DNA of 64,000 bases from Candidatus Reidiella endopervernicosa (GTDB lineage Bacteria; Pseudomonadota; Gammaproteobacteria; GCF-013343005), in the NCBI RefSeq assembly GCF_013343005.1, contig NZ_CP054491.1, forward strand, positions 372,001 to 436,000, in the 5' to 3' direction. The stretch's first letter is position 1. The number at the start of each line of letters is the position of its first letter. This document shows positions 42,448 through 53,138 of this stretch, one piece after another. Position numbers and translations under genes: made by a program. The notes beneath the pieces were generated by a model. The model was given only the letters and a program-made list of their open reading frames with translations. It was not told the DNA's origin and searched no databases.

Positions 42448-43053
42448 TTATAGCGCAGTGTGTTCATTGACGAGAGGCTTACGAGCGATCAGCTCTGCTT
42501 CGTCTCTAAAACCGTGATCCAGATCACCCACACGTCCCTCTTCACGATAGTAGATCAGCTCCAATGCAGGGAAGGCTCGTAGCAGTTCATTGGGCGCGAG
42601 ACGGAATTCAGAATTGAAGGGGCCACTGCCAGTCACGTGCTGTTGTGTATAGGTTTGATAGAAGAGCAGCCCGCCGGGCTTGAGCGCTGCTGCAATCGCT
42701 GCAAACAGCGAGCGCTCGAGATAACGACTGATGATCATCACATCGAACTGCTCGGCTTGCGGTGGTTCGGCTACCAGATCTCTCACCACACCCTGCAGCG
42801 ACAGGCCACGCTCACGTGCTGCTGCCGCAAGTAGATCGATGGCAACAGGGGATATATCCCACCCCTCACACTCCAAACCCTGTTCAGCCAACAACATAAT
42901 GTTGGCACCCATGCCACAGGCGAGCTCTACCACACGCCCCTCGCGGGGCAACAGGTGCAGATTTTCTCTGAGCAGCGCGATAGGCTCCAGGATCGAGTTA
43001 TCGGCCAACTTACGGTAGCGCGCATCCCAGCGCGCTTGATCTTCAAGACTCAT
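42448..43053 (-). CDS. Class I SAM-dependent methyltransferase
   Basis: A 201-residue protein with SAM-binding motif I VVELACGMGANIMLLAEQG, motif II WDISPVAIDLL, and VMIISRYLERSLFAAI with LKPGGLLFYQTY as the later motifs. The opening WDARYRK resembles TehB/thiopurine-type enzymes. The substrate cannot be named. It ends the minus-strand cluster downstream of trkH, seven bases away. Confidence 0.85.
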   Translation of the reverse strand: MSLEDQARWDARYRKLADNSILEPIALLRENLHLLPREGRVVELACGMGANIMLLAEQGLECEGWDISPVAIDLLAAAARERGLSLQGVVRDLVAEPPQAEQFDVMIISRYLERSLFAAIAAALKPGGLLFYQTYTQQHVTGSGPFNSEFRLAPNELLRAFPALELIYYREEGRVGDLDHGFRDEAELIARKPLVNEHTAL

Positions 43054-43059
43054 GGCCGA

Positions 43060-44511
43060 CTATTTACGCCAGAACGTAGGGGTAAGCAGCACCAGCAGGG
43101 TGAAGATCTCAAGACGCCCGAGCAGCATCGCAAAAGAGAGTACCCACTTGGCCAGATCACTGATGTCAGCGTAGTTGGAACCGACATCACCCAGCCCCGG
43201 ACCGAGGTTGTTCATGCAGGCAGCCACCGCCGAGAAGGCGGTCACCTGATCGAGCCCGGTCGCCATCAGTGTCAGCATCATTACGGTAAAACTCGCCACG
43301 TAGATGGCGAAGAAACCCCATACGGCATCGACCACCTTCTCCGGCATCGGTGTGTTGCCAACCTTGATCAGCAGTACCGCATTAGGGTGAACCAGTCGCT
43401 TGATCTCACGTACGCCCTGCTTGAACAGCAGCAGAAAACGCATCACCTTCATGCCGCCACCGGTCGAGCCAGCACAGCCGCCGATAAAGCTGACAAAGAG
43501 CAGCATCACCGGCAGAAAGCCGGGCCAGGAGGCGTAGTCTGCGGTGGTGAAACCCGTGGTGGTACCGATTGAAACCGCCTGGAAGATACCGTGGTGCAAG
43601 GCACTGCCGAAGTCGCCGAAGGTCTGCGTCAGCACCAGGTAGATAGTGGTAATCGCAGCGGTGACCAGCAGCACCACAAAGTAGGTGCGTGACTCAGGAT
43701 CTTCACTATAAGGTGCCGCGCTCAAGCGCCGCCACGCCAGATAGTGCAGCGCGAAGTTGATACCGGAGAGCAGCATGAAGACCACCGCAACCGACTCAAT
43801 CAGTGCACTGTTAAAGAAACCCATACTCATGTCGTGAGTCGAGAAGCCACCGATCGCGACCGTCGAGAAGCTGTGTGCAATCGCATCGAAGGGGTCCATG
43901 CCAGCGGCAAAGTAGGCCACTGCACAGGCGATGGTCAGACCCAGATAGATATACCAGAGCGCCTTGGCCGTCTCGGTAATCCGTGGTGTGAGCTTGTTAT
44001 CCTTCATCGGCCCTGGCGTCTCGGCACGATAGAGCTGCATACCACCGACACCGAGCATCGGTAGTACCGCAACCGCCAATACGATGATGCCCATGCCACC
44101 GAGCCACTGTAGCTGCTGGCGATAGAAGAGCAGCGAGTGGGGAAGATCATCAATACCCACCAGCACCGTAGCACCGGTGGTGGTGAGCCCCGAGAGCGAC
44201 TCGAATACCGCCCCGGCAAAGTTGAGATTGAGCTCTTCTGCCAGTGCCAGTGGCACCGCACCCGAGAGGCCCAGCACGGTCCAGAACAGGACCACCACCA
44301 CAAACCCGTCGCGAAGGCGCATATCCTCGTCGATATGGCGTACCGGCAACCAGAAGAGCAGACCGGCAACAAAGATCAGCAGAAAGCCCTGCATGAAGGG
44401 TGAGATGGCACCATCGCCATAGAGCCAACCGACCAGAATCGGCGGCGCCATGGAGAAGCTGAAGATCATCAGCAGCAGACCAAGAATGCGTTGTACGACC
44501 AGAAGTTGCAT
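43060..44511 (-). CDS. trkH: Trk potassium uptake protein TrkH
   Basis: An intact 483-residue membrane protein with the four-fold helix-pore-helix design of TrkH. The selectivity-filter region is visible in SLSGLTTTGATVL, STVAIGGFSTHD, AVSIGTTTGFTTADYASWP and AACMNNLGPGLG. It imports K+ together with TrkA. The gene follows trkA by 15 bases. The usual order trkA-trkH within the ntr-rsm-fmt-def cluster is kept. Confidence 0.96.
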   Translation of the reverse strand: MQLLVVQRILGLLLMIFSFSMAPPILVGWLYGDGAISPFMQGFLLIFVAGLLFWLPVRHIDEDMRLRDGFVVVVLFWTVLGLSGAVPLALAEELNLNFAGAVFESLSGLTTTGATVLVGIDDLPHSLLFYRQQLQWLGGMGIIVLAVAVLPMLGVGGMQLYRAETPGPMKDNKLTPRITETAKALWYIYLGLTIACAVAYFAAGMDPFDAIAHSFSTVAIGGFSTHDMSMGFFNSALIESVAVVFMLLSGINFALHYLAWRRLSAAPYSEDPESRTYFVVLLVTAAITTIYLVLTQTFGDFGSALHHGIFQAVSIGTTTGFTTADYASWPGFLPVMLLFVSFIGGCAGSTGGGMKVMRFLLLFKQGVREIKRLVHPNAVLLIKVGNTPMPEKVVDAVWGFFAIYVASFTVMMLTLMATGLDQVTAFSAVAACMNNLGPGLGDVGSNYADISDLAKWVLSFAMLLGRLEIFTLLVLLTPTFWRK

Positions 44512-44526
44512 CTGCTAACCGGGGCC

Positions 44527-45900
44527 CTAGAAGAAGGTCACATCGACCTGGAACAGTGTCTCGACCTCAGCAATACGCTGCTTGTCGACCAAGAACATGA
44601 TGACGTGATCCTCTGCCTCAATGATGGTGTCGTGATGCGCCATCAGCACCTCACTGCCACGCACGATCGCACCGATGGTGGTGCCTGGTGGCAGGGTGAT
44701 CTCATCGATCTGTCGCCCTACAACCTTAGAGTTTTTGCTATCGCCATGAGCCACCGCCTCGATCGCCTCGGCCGCACCACGACGCAACGAGTGGACCATT
44801 GCCACATCACCTCGGCGTACATGGGCGAGCAGACTACCGATGGTCGCTTGCTGCGGCGAGATGGCGATATCGATACTGCTACTCTCAACCAGATCGACGT
44901 AGGAGGCGCGGTTAATCAGCGACATCACCTTACGCGCACCGAGCCGTTTGGCGAGCATCGCCGAGAGGATATTCGCCTCATCATCGTTGGTCAGTGCGCA
45001 GAAGATATCGGTATCCTCGATATTCTCCTCCAGCAGCAACTCCTCGTCGGCGACATCGCCCTGCAGCACGATGGCACTGTTGAGCTGCTCTGAGAGCTGG
45101 CGAGCACGAACCCGATTGTGCTCGACTATCTTCACGTAGTAGTTGCTCTCCAGCGCCTTGGCGAGACGGGTGCCGATGTTGCCACCACCAGCAATCATGA
45201 TCCGCTTCACCGGCTTATCGAGCCGACGCAGCTCACTCATCACGGCACGGATATTTTTGCGCGCGGCAACAAAGAAGACCTCATCATCGGCTTCGATTAC
45301 GGTATCGCCTTCGGGAATGATCGGTTTGCCACGGCGGAAAATCGCCGCAACGCGGGTATCGATACCCGGCATGTGATCACGCAGGTTATGCAGCTCATGG
45401 CCCACCAGAGGTCCACCGTAGTAGGCACGCACCGCCACCAACTGTACCCGGCCAGCGGCAAAATCGAGCACCTGCAAGGCACCGGGGTGTCTGACCAGGC
45501 GCAGAATATCGTCGGTGACCAGCTGTTCGGGGCTGATTAACACATCGATCGGCAGCGACTCCTGCGAGAAGAGGCGAGGGTGGGCGAGGAACTCAACACT
45601 GCGCACACGCGCGATCTTGGTCGGGGTACGGAACAGGGTATAGGCAACCTGACAGGCGACCATGTTGGTCTCATCACTGTTGGTCACGGCAAGGATCATG
45701 TCGGCATCCTCGGCACCGGCACGAATCAGCACATCGGGGTGCGCGGCGTAACCGGCCACGGTACGCAGATCGAGACGATCCTGCAGATCACGCAGAATCT
45801 CGCTACGCTGATCGACCACGGTAATGTCATTGGCCTCGCTGGCGAGGTTATGCGCCACCGATGCACCGACCTGTCCCGCGCCGAGGATGATGATTTTCAT
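44527..45900 (-). CDS. trkA: Trk potassium uptake regulator TrkA
   Basis: A 457-residue protein with two RCK_N/RCK_C tandem units. The NAD-binding loops are [13 protein letters not shown] at residue ~3 and [15 protein letters not shown] at ~230. It forms a cytoplasmic ring that gates TrkH in response to nucleotides. The frame is intact. Confidence 0.96.
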   Translation of the reverse strand: MKIIILGAGQVGASVAHNLASEANDITVVDQRSEILRDLQDRLDLRTVAGYAAHPDVLIRAGAEDADMILAVTNSDETNMVACQVAYTLFRTPTKIARVRSVEFLAHPRLFSQESLPIDVLISPEQLVTDDILRLVRHPGALQVLDFAAGRVQLVAVRAYYGGPLVGHELHNLRDHMPGIDTRVAAIFRRGKPIIPEGDTVIEADDEVFFVAARKNIRAVMSELRRLDKPVKRIMIAGGGNIGTRLAKALESNYYVKIVEHNRVRARQLSEQLNSAIVLQGDVADEELLLEENIEDTDIFCALTNDDEANILSAMLAKRLGARKVMSLINRASYVDLVESSSIDIAISPQQATIGSLLAHVRRGDVAMVHSLRRGAAEAIEAVAHGDSKNSKVVGRQIDEITLPPGTTIGAIVRGSEVLMAHHDTIIEAEDHVIMFLVDKQRIAEVETLFQVDVTFF

Positions 45901-45985
45901 AGTCTGCTCAAGCCAACCAATGCCTTAAATATGGTGCGCGATAATACGCCTGCCACGTGAGCATCTCTACCTATTCAGGGGCATG

Positions 45986-47353
45986 CTATCGACCGACACT
46001 CTTCGGATCGATACCCAGCGCCTTCAACTTACGATAGAGATTAGTGCGCTCCATGCCGGCCAGCTTCGCCAGTTTACCAACACTGCCACCACTCACCTCG
46101 AGCTGATGCTCAAGATAGACACGCTCAAACTGATCACGCGCCTCACGTAGCGGCAGATCGAAGACGGTCGGTGAGAGGCCATTGATCGCCACCGGTACCG
46201 CCTTGCTACCAAGCATCGTCTCCACCTCTTCGAGGCCGATCTCCTCATCACCACCGAGGATCAATAGACGCTGCACCAGGTTCTTTAGCTCACGGATATT
46301 GCCGGGCCAGCCGTAGTTACGTAGTCGATTCTGTGCCGCCATGCCGAAATGGCGATAGGGGAGGTTGTCGTTACGTACGCAGTAGTCGACGTAATATTGC
46401 AGCAGATCGGAGACATCCTCGGCATGCTCGTGCAGCTCCGGGATCTGTAACGGCATCACGTTGAGGTTGTAGTAGAGATCCTCACGAAAAGCCCCTTCAC
46501 GGACCAGTTGTTCGAGGTCACGATGTGTCGCTGCGACCACCCGCACATCGACCTCAACCGACTCACTACCACCGACCCGCATGAAGTTTTTGCTCTCGAG
46601 CACACTCTGCAGACGCGCCTGGGTCTGCTGGTCCATATCGGCGATCTCATTTAGGAACAGGGTACCGCCGTTGGCCTGCTCGAAGAGACCGTAGTGGACC
46701 CGGTCACCCTCTTCACTACCAAACAGTTCAACCGCTGAGTTCTCGCCAGCGATTGCACCCACGCCGACCTCGACAAAGGGTGCATCGGCACGGGCGCTGG
46801 AGGCGTGCAGATAACGTGCAAAGACCTCTTTACCGGTACCCGGCTCACCAAGGATCAGCACACGGGTATCGTGCTGAGCGATACGCACCACCTGATCGCG
46901 TAGCTGCTGCATGCGCTCACTCTTACCAGAGGGTTCATCGGCGGGTGCCTGTTTTTTCAGACCGACGTTCTCACGCTGCAGACGGCCACTCTCAAGAGCG
47001 CGCTGCACCATCACCAGCAGCTTGGCAAGTGAGATCGGTTTCTCGACAAAGTCGTAGGCGCCAAGACGAGTTGCCTCAACCGCCGTCTCTACCGTGCCGT
47101 GGCCCGACATCACGATGACTGGCGAGGGTAGGCCGCCAGCTTCATTCCACTCCTTGAGCAGAGTGATGCCGTCAATATCGGGCATCCAGATATCGAGCAT
47201 GATCAGATCGGGGCGTCGACCGCGTAGTGCCTGTCGCGCCGCCTCACCATTTTCAGCGGTAGCGACATCGTAGTTCTCATCCTCAAGGATCTCCTTGAGC
47301 AGGTTACGAATATCGGGTTCGTCATCGACGATTAATATGTGAGGTGCACTCAT
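45986..47353 (-). CDS. ntrX: NtrX-like response regulator with AAA+ domain lacking GAFTGA
   Basis: A 455-residue protein with an N-terminal receiver (LIVDDEPDIRNLL, phospho-Asp in IMLDIWMPDIDG, Lys in VEKPISL), an AAA+ domain (Walker A GEPGTGKEVFAR, Walker B GGTLFLNEIAD, arginine finger region GWPGNIRELKN) and a Fis-type HTH at the end (VGKLAKLAGMERTNLYRKLKAL). The σ54-contact loop GAFTGA, expected after ELFG, is replaced by SEEGDRVHYG. This form is probably not a σ54 activator. It is 37 bases downstream of ntrY. Confidence 0.92.
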   Translation of the reverse strand: MSAPHILIVDDEPDIRNLLKEILEDENYDVATAENGEAARQALRGRRPDLIMLDIWMPDIDGITLLKEWNEAGGLPSPVIVMSGHGTVETAVEATRLGAYDFVEKPISLAKLLVMVQRALESGRLQRENVGLKKQAPADEPSGKSERMQQLRDQVVRIAQHDTRVLILGEPGTGKEVFARYLHASSARADAPFVEVGVGAIAGENSAVELFGSEEGDRVHYGLFEQANGGTLFLNEIADMDQQTQARLQSVLESKNFMRVGGSESVEVDVRVVAATHRDLEQLVREGAFREDLYYNLNVMPLQIPELHEHAEDVSDLLQYYVDYCVRNDNLPYRHFGMAAQNRLRNYGWPGNIRELKNLVQRLLILGGDEEIGLEEVETMLGSKAVPVAINGLSPTVFDLPLREARDQFERVYLEHQLEVSGGSVGKLAKLAGMERTNLYRKLKALGIDPKSVGR

Positions 47354-47390
47354 CTTGTTATCTCCACTTCATCTCTCGCCTGACTTACGA

Positions 47391-49583
47391 TCAGGCTTGC
47401 TCCTCGCGGTCACTCTTTCCATCCATAACCGGCAACTGAATCACGATCGCTGCGCCGTTTGGTTCGAGATTCTCACCGCGAATCACACCACCATGCTCCT
47501 CAACAATCTTCTTCACTATCGCCAGACCCAGTCCTGTTCCCTTCGTCTTGGTCGTTACATAGGGTTCAAACAACTGCCCCAGCAGCTCCTCGGGGAAACC
47601 GAGACCATTATCCTCAAAACGAAGCTCAATGTAGCGACAATCTTCTTTCTGCATACAGGCCGTTCGTACCGTTACCACTGGCGTATCTACATCCTCCAGC
47701 GCCTCAATCGCATTCTTGAGCAGATTATGCACCAACTGCCGTAGCCTGCCCGCATCGGCCTCAATCTCTGGCAGCGCATCGGCCAACGACTTTTCGATCG
47801 CGACACCACTACCCGGACCGCGATAGAGCTCGAGCACATCGTAGACCAGGGTATTGAGATCGAGTCGCTGCAACTCGATCTTCGGCGCACGCGCATAGTC
47901 GGAGAAGGCGTTAACCATCGCCTTCATCGCATCCACCTGCTGGACGATAGTATGGGTAGAACGATCGAGCACCGCCGCATCCTTCTCCTCCATCTTATTG
48001 AGGAATTTGTGACGCAGCCTCTCTGCCGAAAGCTGAATCGGTGTGAGCGGATTTTTGATCTCATGGGCGAGACGACGAGCTACCTCACCCCAGGCAGCAT
48101 CGCGCTGTGCCTGCACCAGGTTGGTAATGTCATCAAAGACGATAACGTGACCAACCGCCCCCCCATCCTCATCAGGCAGGGTGGTGCCGCGACACATCAA
48201 CACTTGGCGGCCACCGCCACTAAATAACGTCACCTCTTCACGCCACTCGCTACCGCCCTGATCGAAGTGAGGCGTTAGCGCAGCCACAAAATCCTCTAGT
48301 CCCGGATGCAGTTCCGCCAATTGAGTGAAGGGCTGATCGAGGAGCGCACTTCGGTCAACCTTGAGGAACTGCACGGCCATCTCGTTGATGGTCCGCACAT
48401 AGAGCTCACTATCGAGCACCACCACACCGGATGTGAGGCGCGATAACACCGCCTCAAGATAGGCGTGCTGGCTCTGCGCCTCCTGTTGGCTGCGTCGTGC
48501 CTCATCACTGGCGTGTGCGATGCGTTTGGTCATGACGTTGAATGAGCGCACCAGAATTCCGAGCTCATCGCCGCCAATCTCTGGAATGCGTTTGTTGTAG
48601 TCGCCCGCTGCAACCGCACGGGTACCCTCAGCCAGATCACCAATCGGTGCCACCAGCCGACGCGCCGAGGAGAAGGCAGCGAGTACCGCGGAGAGGATAC
48701 TCAGTAGCAGTACAAGAGAGAGGGTAACGATAAAGCTGAACTTGAGTGGTTCACGCAAATAGGCGAGCGCTTTGTAGCGCCCATAGGCGTCCTGAACGTT
48801 TCTCGCGAGCCGATCGAGCCGTTCTGCGACCGGATAGAGCACCTGCATAATGAAACCACCCATACCCCCATCAACTACGCCCGTCACCGGCACGACCACT
48901 CGAATGTAGAGTAGATCGTTAATCGCATCGAGTCCGACATAGGGTCCCGTGTTACGCACGTAAGAGAGGATCACATCGTCGGGTTGATAGGGAACGATGC
49001 GGGTCGGGTCACTACTACTGGAGGCGACGATGTGGCCGTTCTGCGCCAGCAGGGTCAGCTCATCGGCGCCACTCTCAACGCGCAAATCATCAACCTCTAC
49101 CGCCATAAAGGTATCACTGACGTTCTCCAGCTTGCCTCCCATCACCTCACTGTCGTGCAGCAGCTCCTTCATGCGTGCATCGAGCGAACTACGGCTCAGC
49201 TCTATCGCATCCTCCAGTGCACTCTCCACCTGCACATTGAACCAGCTATCGATACCACGCATCAGAAACTGCACTGAGAAGAGGTAGACGATGGTCACCG
49301 GGGTAACGGCGAGAATGACAAACATCACCACCATGCGCATGGTCAGACGTGCGCCGGGGGCTCGGTTGCGATAGCCACGAATCAGCTTAATCACACTGTA
49401 GATGATCAGACCGAGCAGAATCACCAGAATCAGCGCATTGAGCGCCAACATGGCGATGTAGAGCTGGGAGAACTGTTCGCTGTTCTGGGTCGACTCACTC
49501 AACAGATAGAGCGAGGTGAGCAGCATGGCAAAGAGCAGCAGCGCGGGAAGCGTACCGCTGAACAGGTAACGCACAAACCTCAT
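47391..49583 (-). CDS. ntrY: NtrY-like nitrogen-related sensor histidine kinase
   Basis: A 730-residue protein with several N-terminal membrane helices (residues ~10-30, 40-62, 82-105), a periplasmic sensor, HAMP (GDLAEGTRAVAAGDYNKRI), PAS, the HisKA box RRLAHEIKNPLTPIQLSAERLR and ATPase boxes NLLKNAIEAL, FEDNGLGFP and GTGLGLAIV. It pairs with NtrX. The frame is intact. Confidence 0.93.
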   Translation of the reverse strand: MRFVRYLFSGTLPALLLFAMLLTSLYLLSESTQNSEQFSQLYIAMLALNALILVILLGLIIYSVIKLIRGYRNRAPGARLTMRMVVMFVILAVTPVTIVYLFSVQFLMRGIDSWFNVQVESALEDAIELSRSSLDARMKELLHDSEVMGGKLENVSDTFMAVEVDDLRVESGADELTLLAQNGHIVASSSSDPTRIVPYQPDDVILSYVRNTGPYVGLDAINDLLYIRVVVPVTGVVDGGMGGFIMQVLYPVAERLDRLARNVQDAYGRYKALAYLREPLKFSFIVTLSLVLLLSILSAVLAAFSSARRLVAPIGDLAEGTRAVAAGDYNKRIPEIGGDELGILVRSFNVMTKRIAHASDEARRSQQEAQSQHAYLEAVLSRLTSGVVVLDSELYVRTINEMAVQFLKVDRSALLDQPFTQLAELHPGLEDFVAALTPHFDQGGSEWREEVTLFSGGGRQVLMCRGTTLPDEDGGAVGHVIVFDDITNLVQAQRDAAWGEVARRLAHEIKNPLTPIQLSAERLRHKFLNKMEEKDAAVLDRSTHTIVQQVDAMKAMVNAFSDYARAPKIELQRLDLNTLVYDVLELYRGPGSGVAIEKSLADALPEIEADAGRLRQLVHNLLKNAIEALEDVDTPVVTVRTACMQKEDCRYIELRFEDNGLGFPEELLGQLFEPYVTTKTKGTGLGLAIVKKIVEEHGGVIRGENLEPNGAAIVIQLPVMDGKSDREEQA

Positions 49584-49597
49584 CGTCCGATCACCCG

Positions 49598-50179
49598 CTA
49601 CTTAACACGCACTTCATGCCAATCACCACCGAGATACCAGGAGGGTTTGACGAAGGCGAGAGTACGCAGAGGAATCGGCAGCGCATTGAGATCGAGGCTG
49701 GCACGCAGACGCACCGTATATTTGTCATTGCTATCGAGCAGGTTGCTGTCGATTACCGGCACCCCCTCGACAATACCGAGTCGATAGAGCGCCGTCTCCA
49801 GGCCGGAAACACTCTCCTGCACACCGCTGTTGAGATTGATCAGGATGTAACGCTCGGTAAAGGCGTGGTAACGCAGCTCGTAGCGCTGCAGCAGCGAGGC
49901 GACCGTCTCAGTCCAGAGGAACTGGCGTTTGTGCAGCAGTTCAATCTGCAACTCAAAGACCAGTGGCACTCCGCTCTGCAGCGCATCAAGTGCCGAGTTG
50001 CTGAGGCGATATTCGATCGCCGCATCGAGCTGATAGACCTCATCGATCAGCTCAACCTCAACACTTCTGACCTCAAAGCCGGGATCGGCCGCAGCTGCCG
50101 GCACCGCAATAAGCGCCGTCAACCAGCCGAACAGTGCAAATAGCACGCTCCAGGTTCGATGTTGTGTTGGTCCGAACAT
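49598..50179 (-). CDS. DUF4390 periplasmic protein
   Basis: A 193-residue exported protein (signal peptide ending AVPAAAA) with the DUF4390 layout: VRSVEVELIDEVYQLDAAIEYRLS, ELLHKRQFLWTETVASLLQRYELRYHAFTERYIL and LASLDLNALPIPLRTLAF. It sits between rsmB and ntrY, the standard place for this family. The function is unknown. Confidence 0.9.
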   Translation of the reverse strand: MFGPTQHRTWSVLFALFGWLTALIAVPAAAADPGFEVRSVEVELIDEVYQLDAAIEYRLSNSALDALQSGVPLVFELQIELLHKRQFLWTETVASLLQRYELRYHAFTERYILINLNSGVQESVSGLETALYRLGIVEGVPVIDSNLLDSNDKYTVRLRASLDLNALPIPLRTLAFVKPSWYLGGDWHEVRVK

Positions 50180-50239
50180 TCAGTCGTCACAATCGACGCA
50201 ATGCGCCGCACACCCTTTTTATAATCAGTTTATTTATAA

Positions 50240-51532
50240 CTATCGCTTCATCAGAGAAGCGTAATAGAAACCATCCATCCCATCACTACCCGGTAGGATT
50301 TGACGCCCATACGGCTGTACCAACCCCCACTGCGACGCGATTGGCTGCTCCTCGGCATCGTCGTGTTGTTTTAGAAACGTCTCGATCTGCTCGCTATTCT
50401 CCACCGGTAGCACTGAACAGGTAGCGTAGACCAGCATACCGCCAGGGGCGAGCAAGGGCCACAACGCCTCCAGTAATCGCTGCTGCTCTTCGACCAGCGA
50501 TGCTATATCACTCGGTCGACGCAACCATTTGATATCGGGATGACGTCGGATAACACCCGTCGCCGAGCAGGGCGCATCGAGCAGAATTCGATCAAAAGGC
50601 TTGCCATCCCACCAGGCCGTTTCAGCTGCATCCGCCTCGATCAGCTCAGCTGAAAGACCGATGCGCGCAAGATTATCGGCGACCCGAATCAGCCGTTCAC
50701 CCTCCGAGTCGATCGCCACCACCTCTGCCAGCGCAGCTTCAGACTCGAGAATATGACCGGTCTTACCACCCGGCGCTGCACAGGCATCGAGCACACGCTG
50801 CCCCGGCTGCAGATCGAGCAGAGGTGCGGCCAGCTGTGCCGCAGCATCCTGCACCGACACCAGGCCCTCTTCAAAACCGGGCAGGCGCATCACATCGACA
50901 GGCTCTGCCAGGATCAGTGCAGAGTCGACCACAGGATGCGGTTGCGCCGCTATCTCGGCACTCTCTAGCTGCAGCAGATACTCCTCACGCGTGGTAACCG
51001 AGCAGTTAACGCGTAATACCATCGGCGCCCGTTCATTATTGCCCTGCAGAATTGCCTGCCACTGATCTGGCCACGCTTTGCGCAGACGCTCGATCAACCA
51101 CTGCGGATGGGCATACTGCACATCCAGTTTGTCCGCAGCAGTGGCTGGTAGCGCCTCGCCCTGCCGCTGCAGATTACGCAGCACACCGTTGACCATGCCG
51201 CTAGCCCAACCCTTCTTCAGCTGACGTGTGGCGGCCACGCACTCATTCAGCGCCGCATGGGCTGGCACCTTGGCATCAAAGAGCTGGTAAGCACCACTGA
51301 GCAACAGCGCCTCGATATCGGAATCACGTTTTTTCAGTGGCTGTTTAAGCAGGGGTTTGATCAGCGCACGGAGGCGGGGTAGATCACGTAATACGCTGTA
51401 GCAGAGGTTCTGCACAAAACCGCGATCCTTGGCGACAACCTTGTTAAGCACAGACGGCAGGGCCGAGGAGAGCGAACGCCCCTCGCCCAACACCTGCGCC
51501 AGAACACGGGCGGCAGCGGCCCGTGAGTTCAC
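50240..51532 (-). CDS. rsmB: 16S rRNA m5C967 methyltransferase RsmB
   Basis: A 430-residue protein with an N-terminal NusB-like domain (residues 1-140) and a methyltransferase domain. Motifs are CAAPGGKTGHI, LIEADAAE, LDAPCSATGVIRRHPDIKW (motif IV with catalytic-turnover Cys) and YATCSVLPVENSEQIE (motif VI with nucleophile Cys). It methylates C967 of 16S rRNA. It overlaps fmt by four bases (ATGA). Confidence 0.97.
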   Translation of the reverse strand: MNSRAAAARVLAQVLGEGRSLSSALPSVLNKVVAKDRGFVQNLCYSVLRDLPRLRALIKPLLKQPLKKRDSDIEALLLSGAYQLFDAKVPAHAALNECVAATRQLKKGWASGMVNGVLRNLQRQGEALPATAADKLDVQYAHPQWLIERLRKAWPDQWQAILQGNNERAPMVLRVNCSVTTREEYLLQLESAEIAAQPHPVVDSALILAEPVDVMRLPGFEEGLVSVQDAAAQLAAPLLDLQPGQRVLDACAAPGGKTGHILESEAALAEVVAIDSEGERLIRVADNLARIGLSAELIEADAAETAWWDGKPFDRILLDAPCSATGVIRRHPDIKWLRRPSDIASLVEEQQRLLEALWPLLAPGGMLVYATCSVLPVENSEQIETFLKQHDDAEEQPIASQWGLVQPYGRQILPGSDGMDGFYYASLMKR

Positions 51533-52485
51533 GCTTGACCGCCTAGTACGACACCGCTCAGATCACGTGAATTGATGAAATCAGCCACCGGTAGGGCCTT
51601 GCCGCCAGGGAGCTGGACCTCCAGCAGGCGCAACACCCCTTCGCCACAGGCGACATCAATACCATCGGCACTCGTATGCACCACGGCACCGGGGGTGGCA
51701 TCTGTCGTAACACCCTCTACAGTTCGCGCCTGCCAGATGCGCAGTGTCTGTTCTGCCAACGCCGTCTGAGCCACCGGCCAGGGATTAAAGGCCTGTACCG
51801 CCTGTGCGATCTCCCGAGCAGGATTGGACCAGTCGATCTGCGCCTCCGCTTTACTCAGCTTGGCGGCATAGGTCACACCCGCTTCATCCTGCGGTTGTGG
51901 CGAGATATCACCGTCACTCATACGCGCCACGGTATCGACCAGTGTGGCAGCACCGAGCTGTGAGAGTTTGTCGTGCAGAGTCGCTGAGGTCTCCTCGGGG
52001 AGAATCGGCAGAGTGGCGAGACTCAGCACGTCACCGGTATCGAGCCCCACATCCATCTGCATGATTGCCACACCCGTCTCGCTGTCACCGCTGTGGATGG
52101 CGCGCTGAATCGGCGCCGCACCACGCCAGCGCGGCAGCAGTGAGGCGTGGATATTGATACAGCCAAGGCGCGGTGCATCGAGCACCGCCTTCGGCAGTAG
52201 CAGGCCGTAGGCAACCACCACCATCAGGTCGGCATCCAGTGCTGCAATCGCGGCCTGCTCTGCCTCATCCTTGAGCGAGAGTGGCTGGAAGACGGGAATA
52301 TTGTGTTCAAGCGCCACCGTCTTAACCGGACTGGCGCGTAGCTTACGTCCCCGACCGGCCGGGCGGTCGGGCTGGGTATAGACGGCGCAGACGGTGTGTT
52401 CGGAGTCAAGCAGTGCCTGCAGGGGCGGAACGGCAAAATCGGGCGTACCCGCATAGATAATCTTGAGGGGGGAGTTACTCATCAT
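51529..52485 (-). CDS. fmt: Methionyl-tRNA formyltransferase
   Basis: A 318-residue protein with the formyl-THF hydrolase-like fold: IIYAGTPDFAVPPLQALL, the catalytic signature NIHASLLPRWRGAAPIQRAI, and METGVAI-like region GDSETGVAIMQMDVGLDTGDV. It formylates initiator Met-tRNA. It lies between def and rsmB. Confidence 0.97.
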   Translation of the reverse strand: MMSNSPLKIIYAGTPDFAVPPLQALLDSEHTVCAVYTQPDRPAGRGRKLRASPVKTVALEHNIPVFQPLSLKDEAEQAAIAALDADLMVVVAYGLLLPKAVLDAPRLGCINIHASLLPRWRGAAPIQRAIHSGDSETGVAIMQMDVGLDTGDVLSLATLPILPEETSATLHDKLSQLGAATLVDTVARMSDGDISPQPQDEAGVTYAAKLSKAEAQIDWSNPAREIAQAVQAFNPWPVAQTALAEQTLRIWQARTVEGVTTDATPGAVVHTSADGIDVACGEGVLRLLEVQLPGGKALPVADFINSRDLSGVVLGGQA

Positions 52486-52511
52486 CTTCTCGGTGAACGC
52501 CAGCGGCGTTG

Positions 52512-53054
52512 TTAAATCGCCTTCTCGCCATCAGCAGGGCTCTGCGCTGAACTTCCCGCCTGCTTGCGCTCCTTCTCGAGTCTTTTACGGATACGCTGAC
52601 GCTTCATCTGCGAGAGGTAGTCGACAAACAGCTTGCCATCGAGATGGTCGATCTCGTGCTGGATACAGACCGCCAGCAATCCTTCAGCCGACAATTCATA
52701 GGACTCACCTTCACGATCAAGGGCTCGCATCTTGACCCGTTCGGCACGCTGCACCAGCTCATAGGTACCCGGCACAGAGAGACACCCCTCCTCCATCTCT
52801 TCAACACCCTCGAGTTCGAGTATTTCGGGGTTGATCAATACCAGTGGATTGTCCTTATCCTCGGAGACATCGATCACCACGATACGCTTGTCGATGTTGA
52901 CCTGAGTCGCCGCCAGACCGATGCCCGGCGCCTCATACATCGTCTCAAACATGTCGGCAACAATCTGGCGCACACCATCATCAACCTCTGTCAACGGCTT
53001 GGCCTTGTTGCGAAGTCTGGGGTCTGGAAAGCGAAGGATCTCTAGTTTTGCCAT
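52512..53054 (-). CDS. def: Peptide deformylase
   Basis: A 180-residue protein with all three deformylase motifs: [20 protein letters not shown] and [16 protein letters not shown], giving the Cys and two His metal ligands plus the catalytic Glu. It removes the N-formyl group from nascent proteins. Its upstream region contains repeat copy 6. Confidence 0.97.
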   Translation of the reverse strand: MAKLEILRFPDPRLRNKAKPLTEVDDGVRQIVADMFETMYEAPGIGLAATQVNIDKRIVVIDVSEDKDNPLVLINPEILELEGVEEMEEGCLSVPGTYELVQRAERVKMRALDREGESYELSAEGLLAVCIQHEIDHLDGKLFVDYLSQMKRQRIRKRLEKERKQAGSSAQSPADGEKAI

Positions 53055-53138
53055 CTGTATTTACCGAAATTTCTGATATACAACTGCTATGCTACGATCA
53101 TACCGGAAATGGCCATATCAAACCTACTATAAGAGTAT

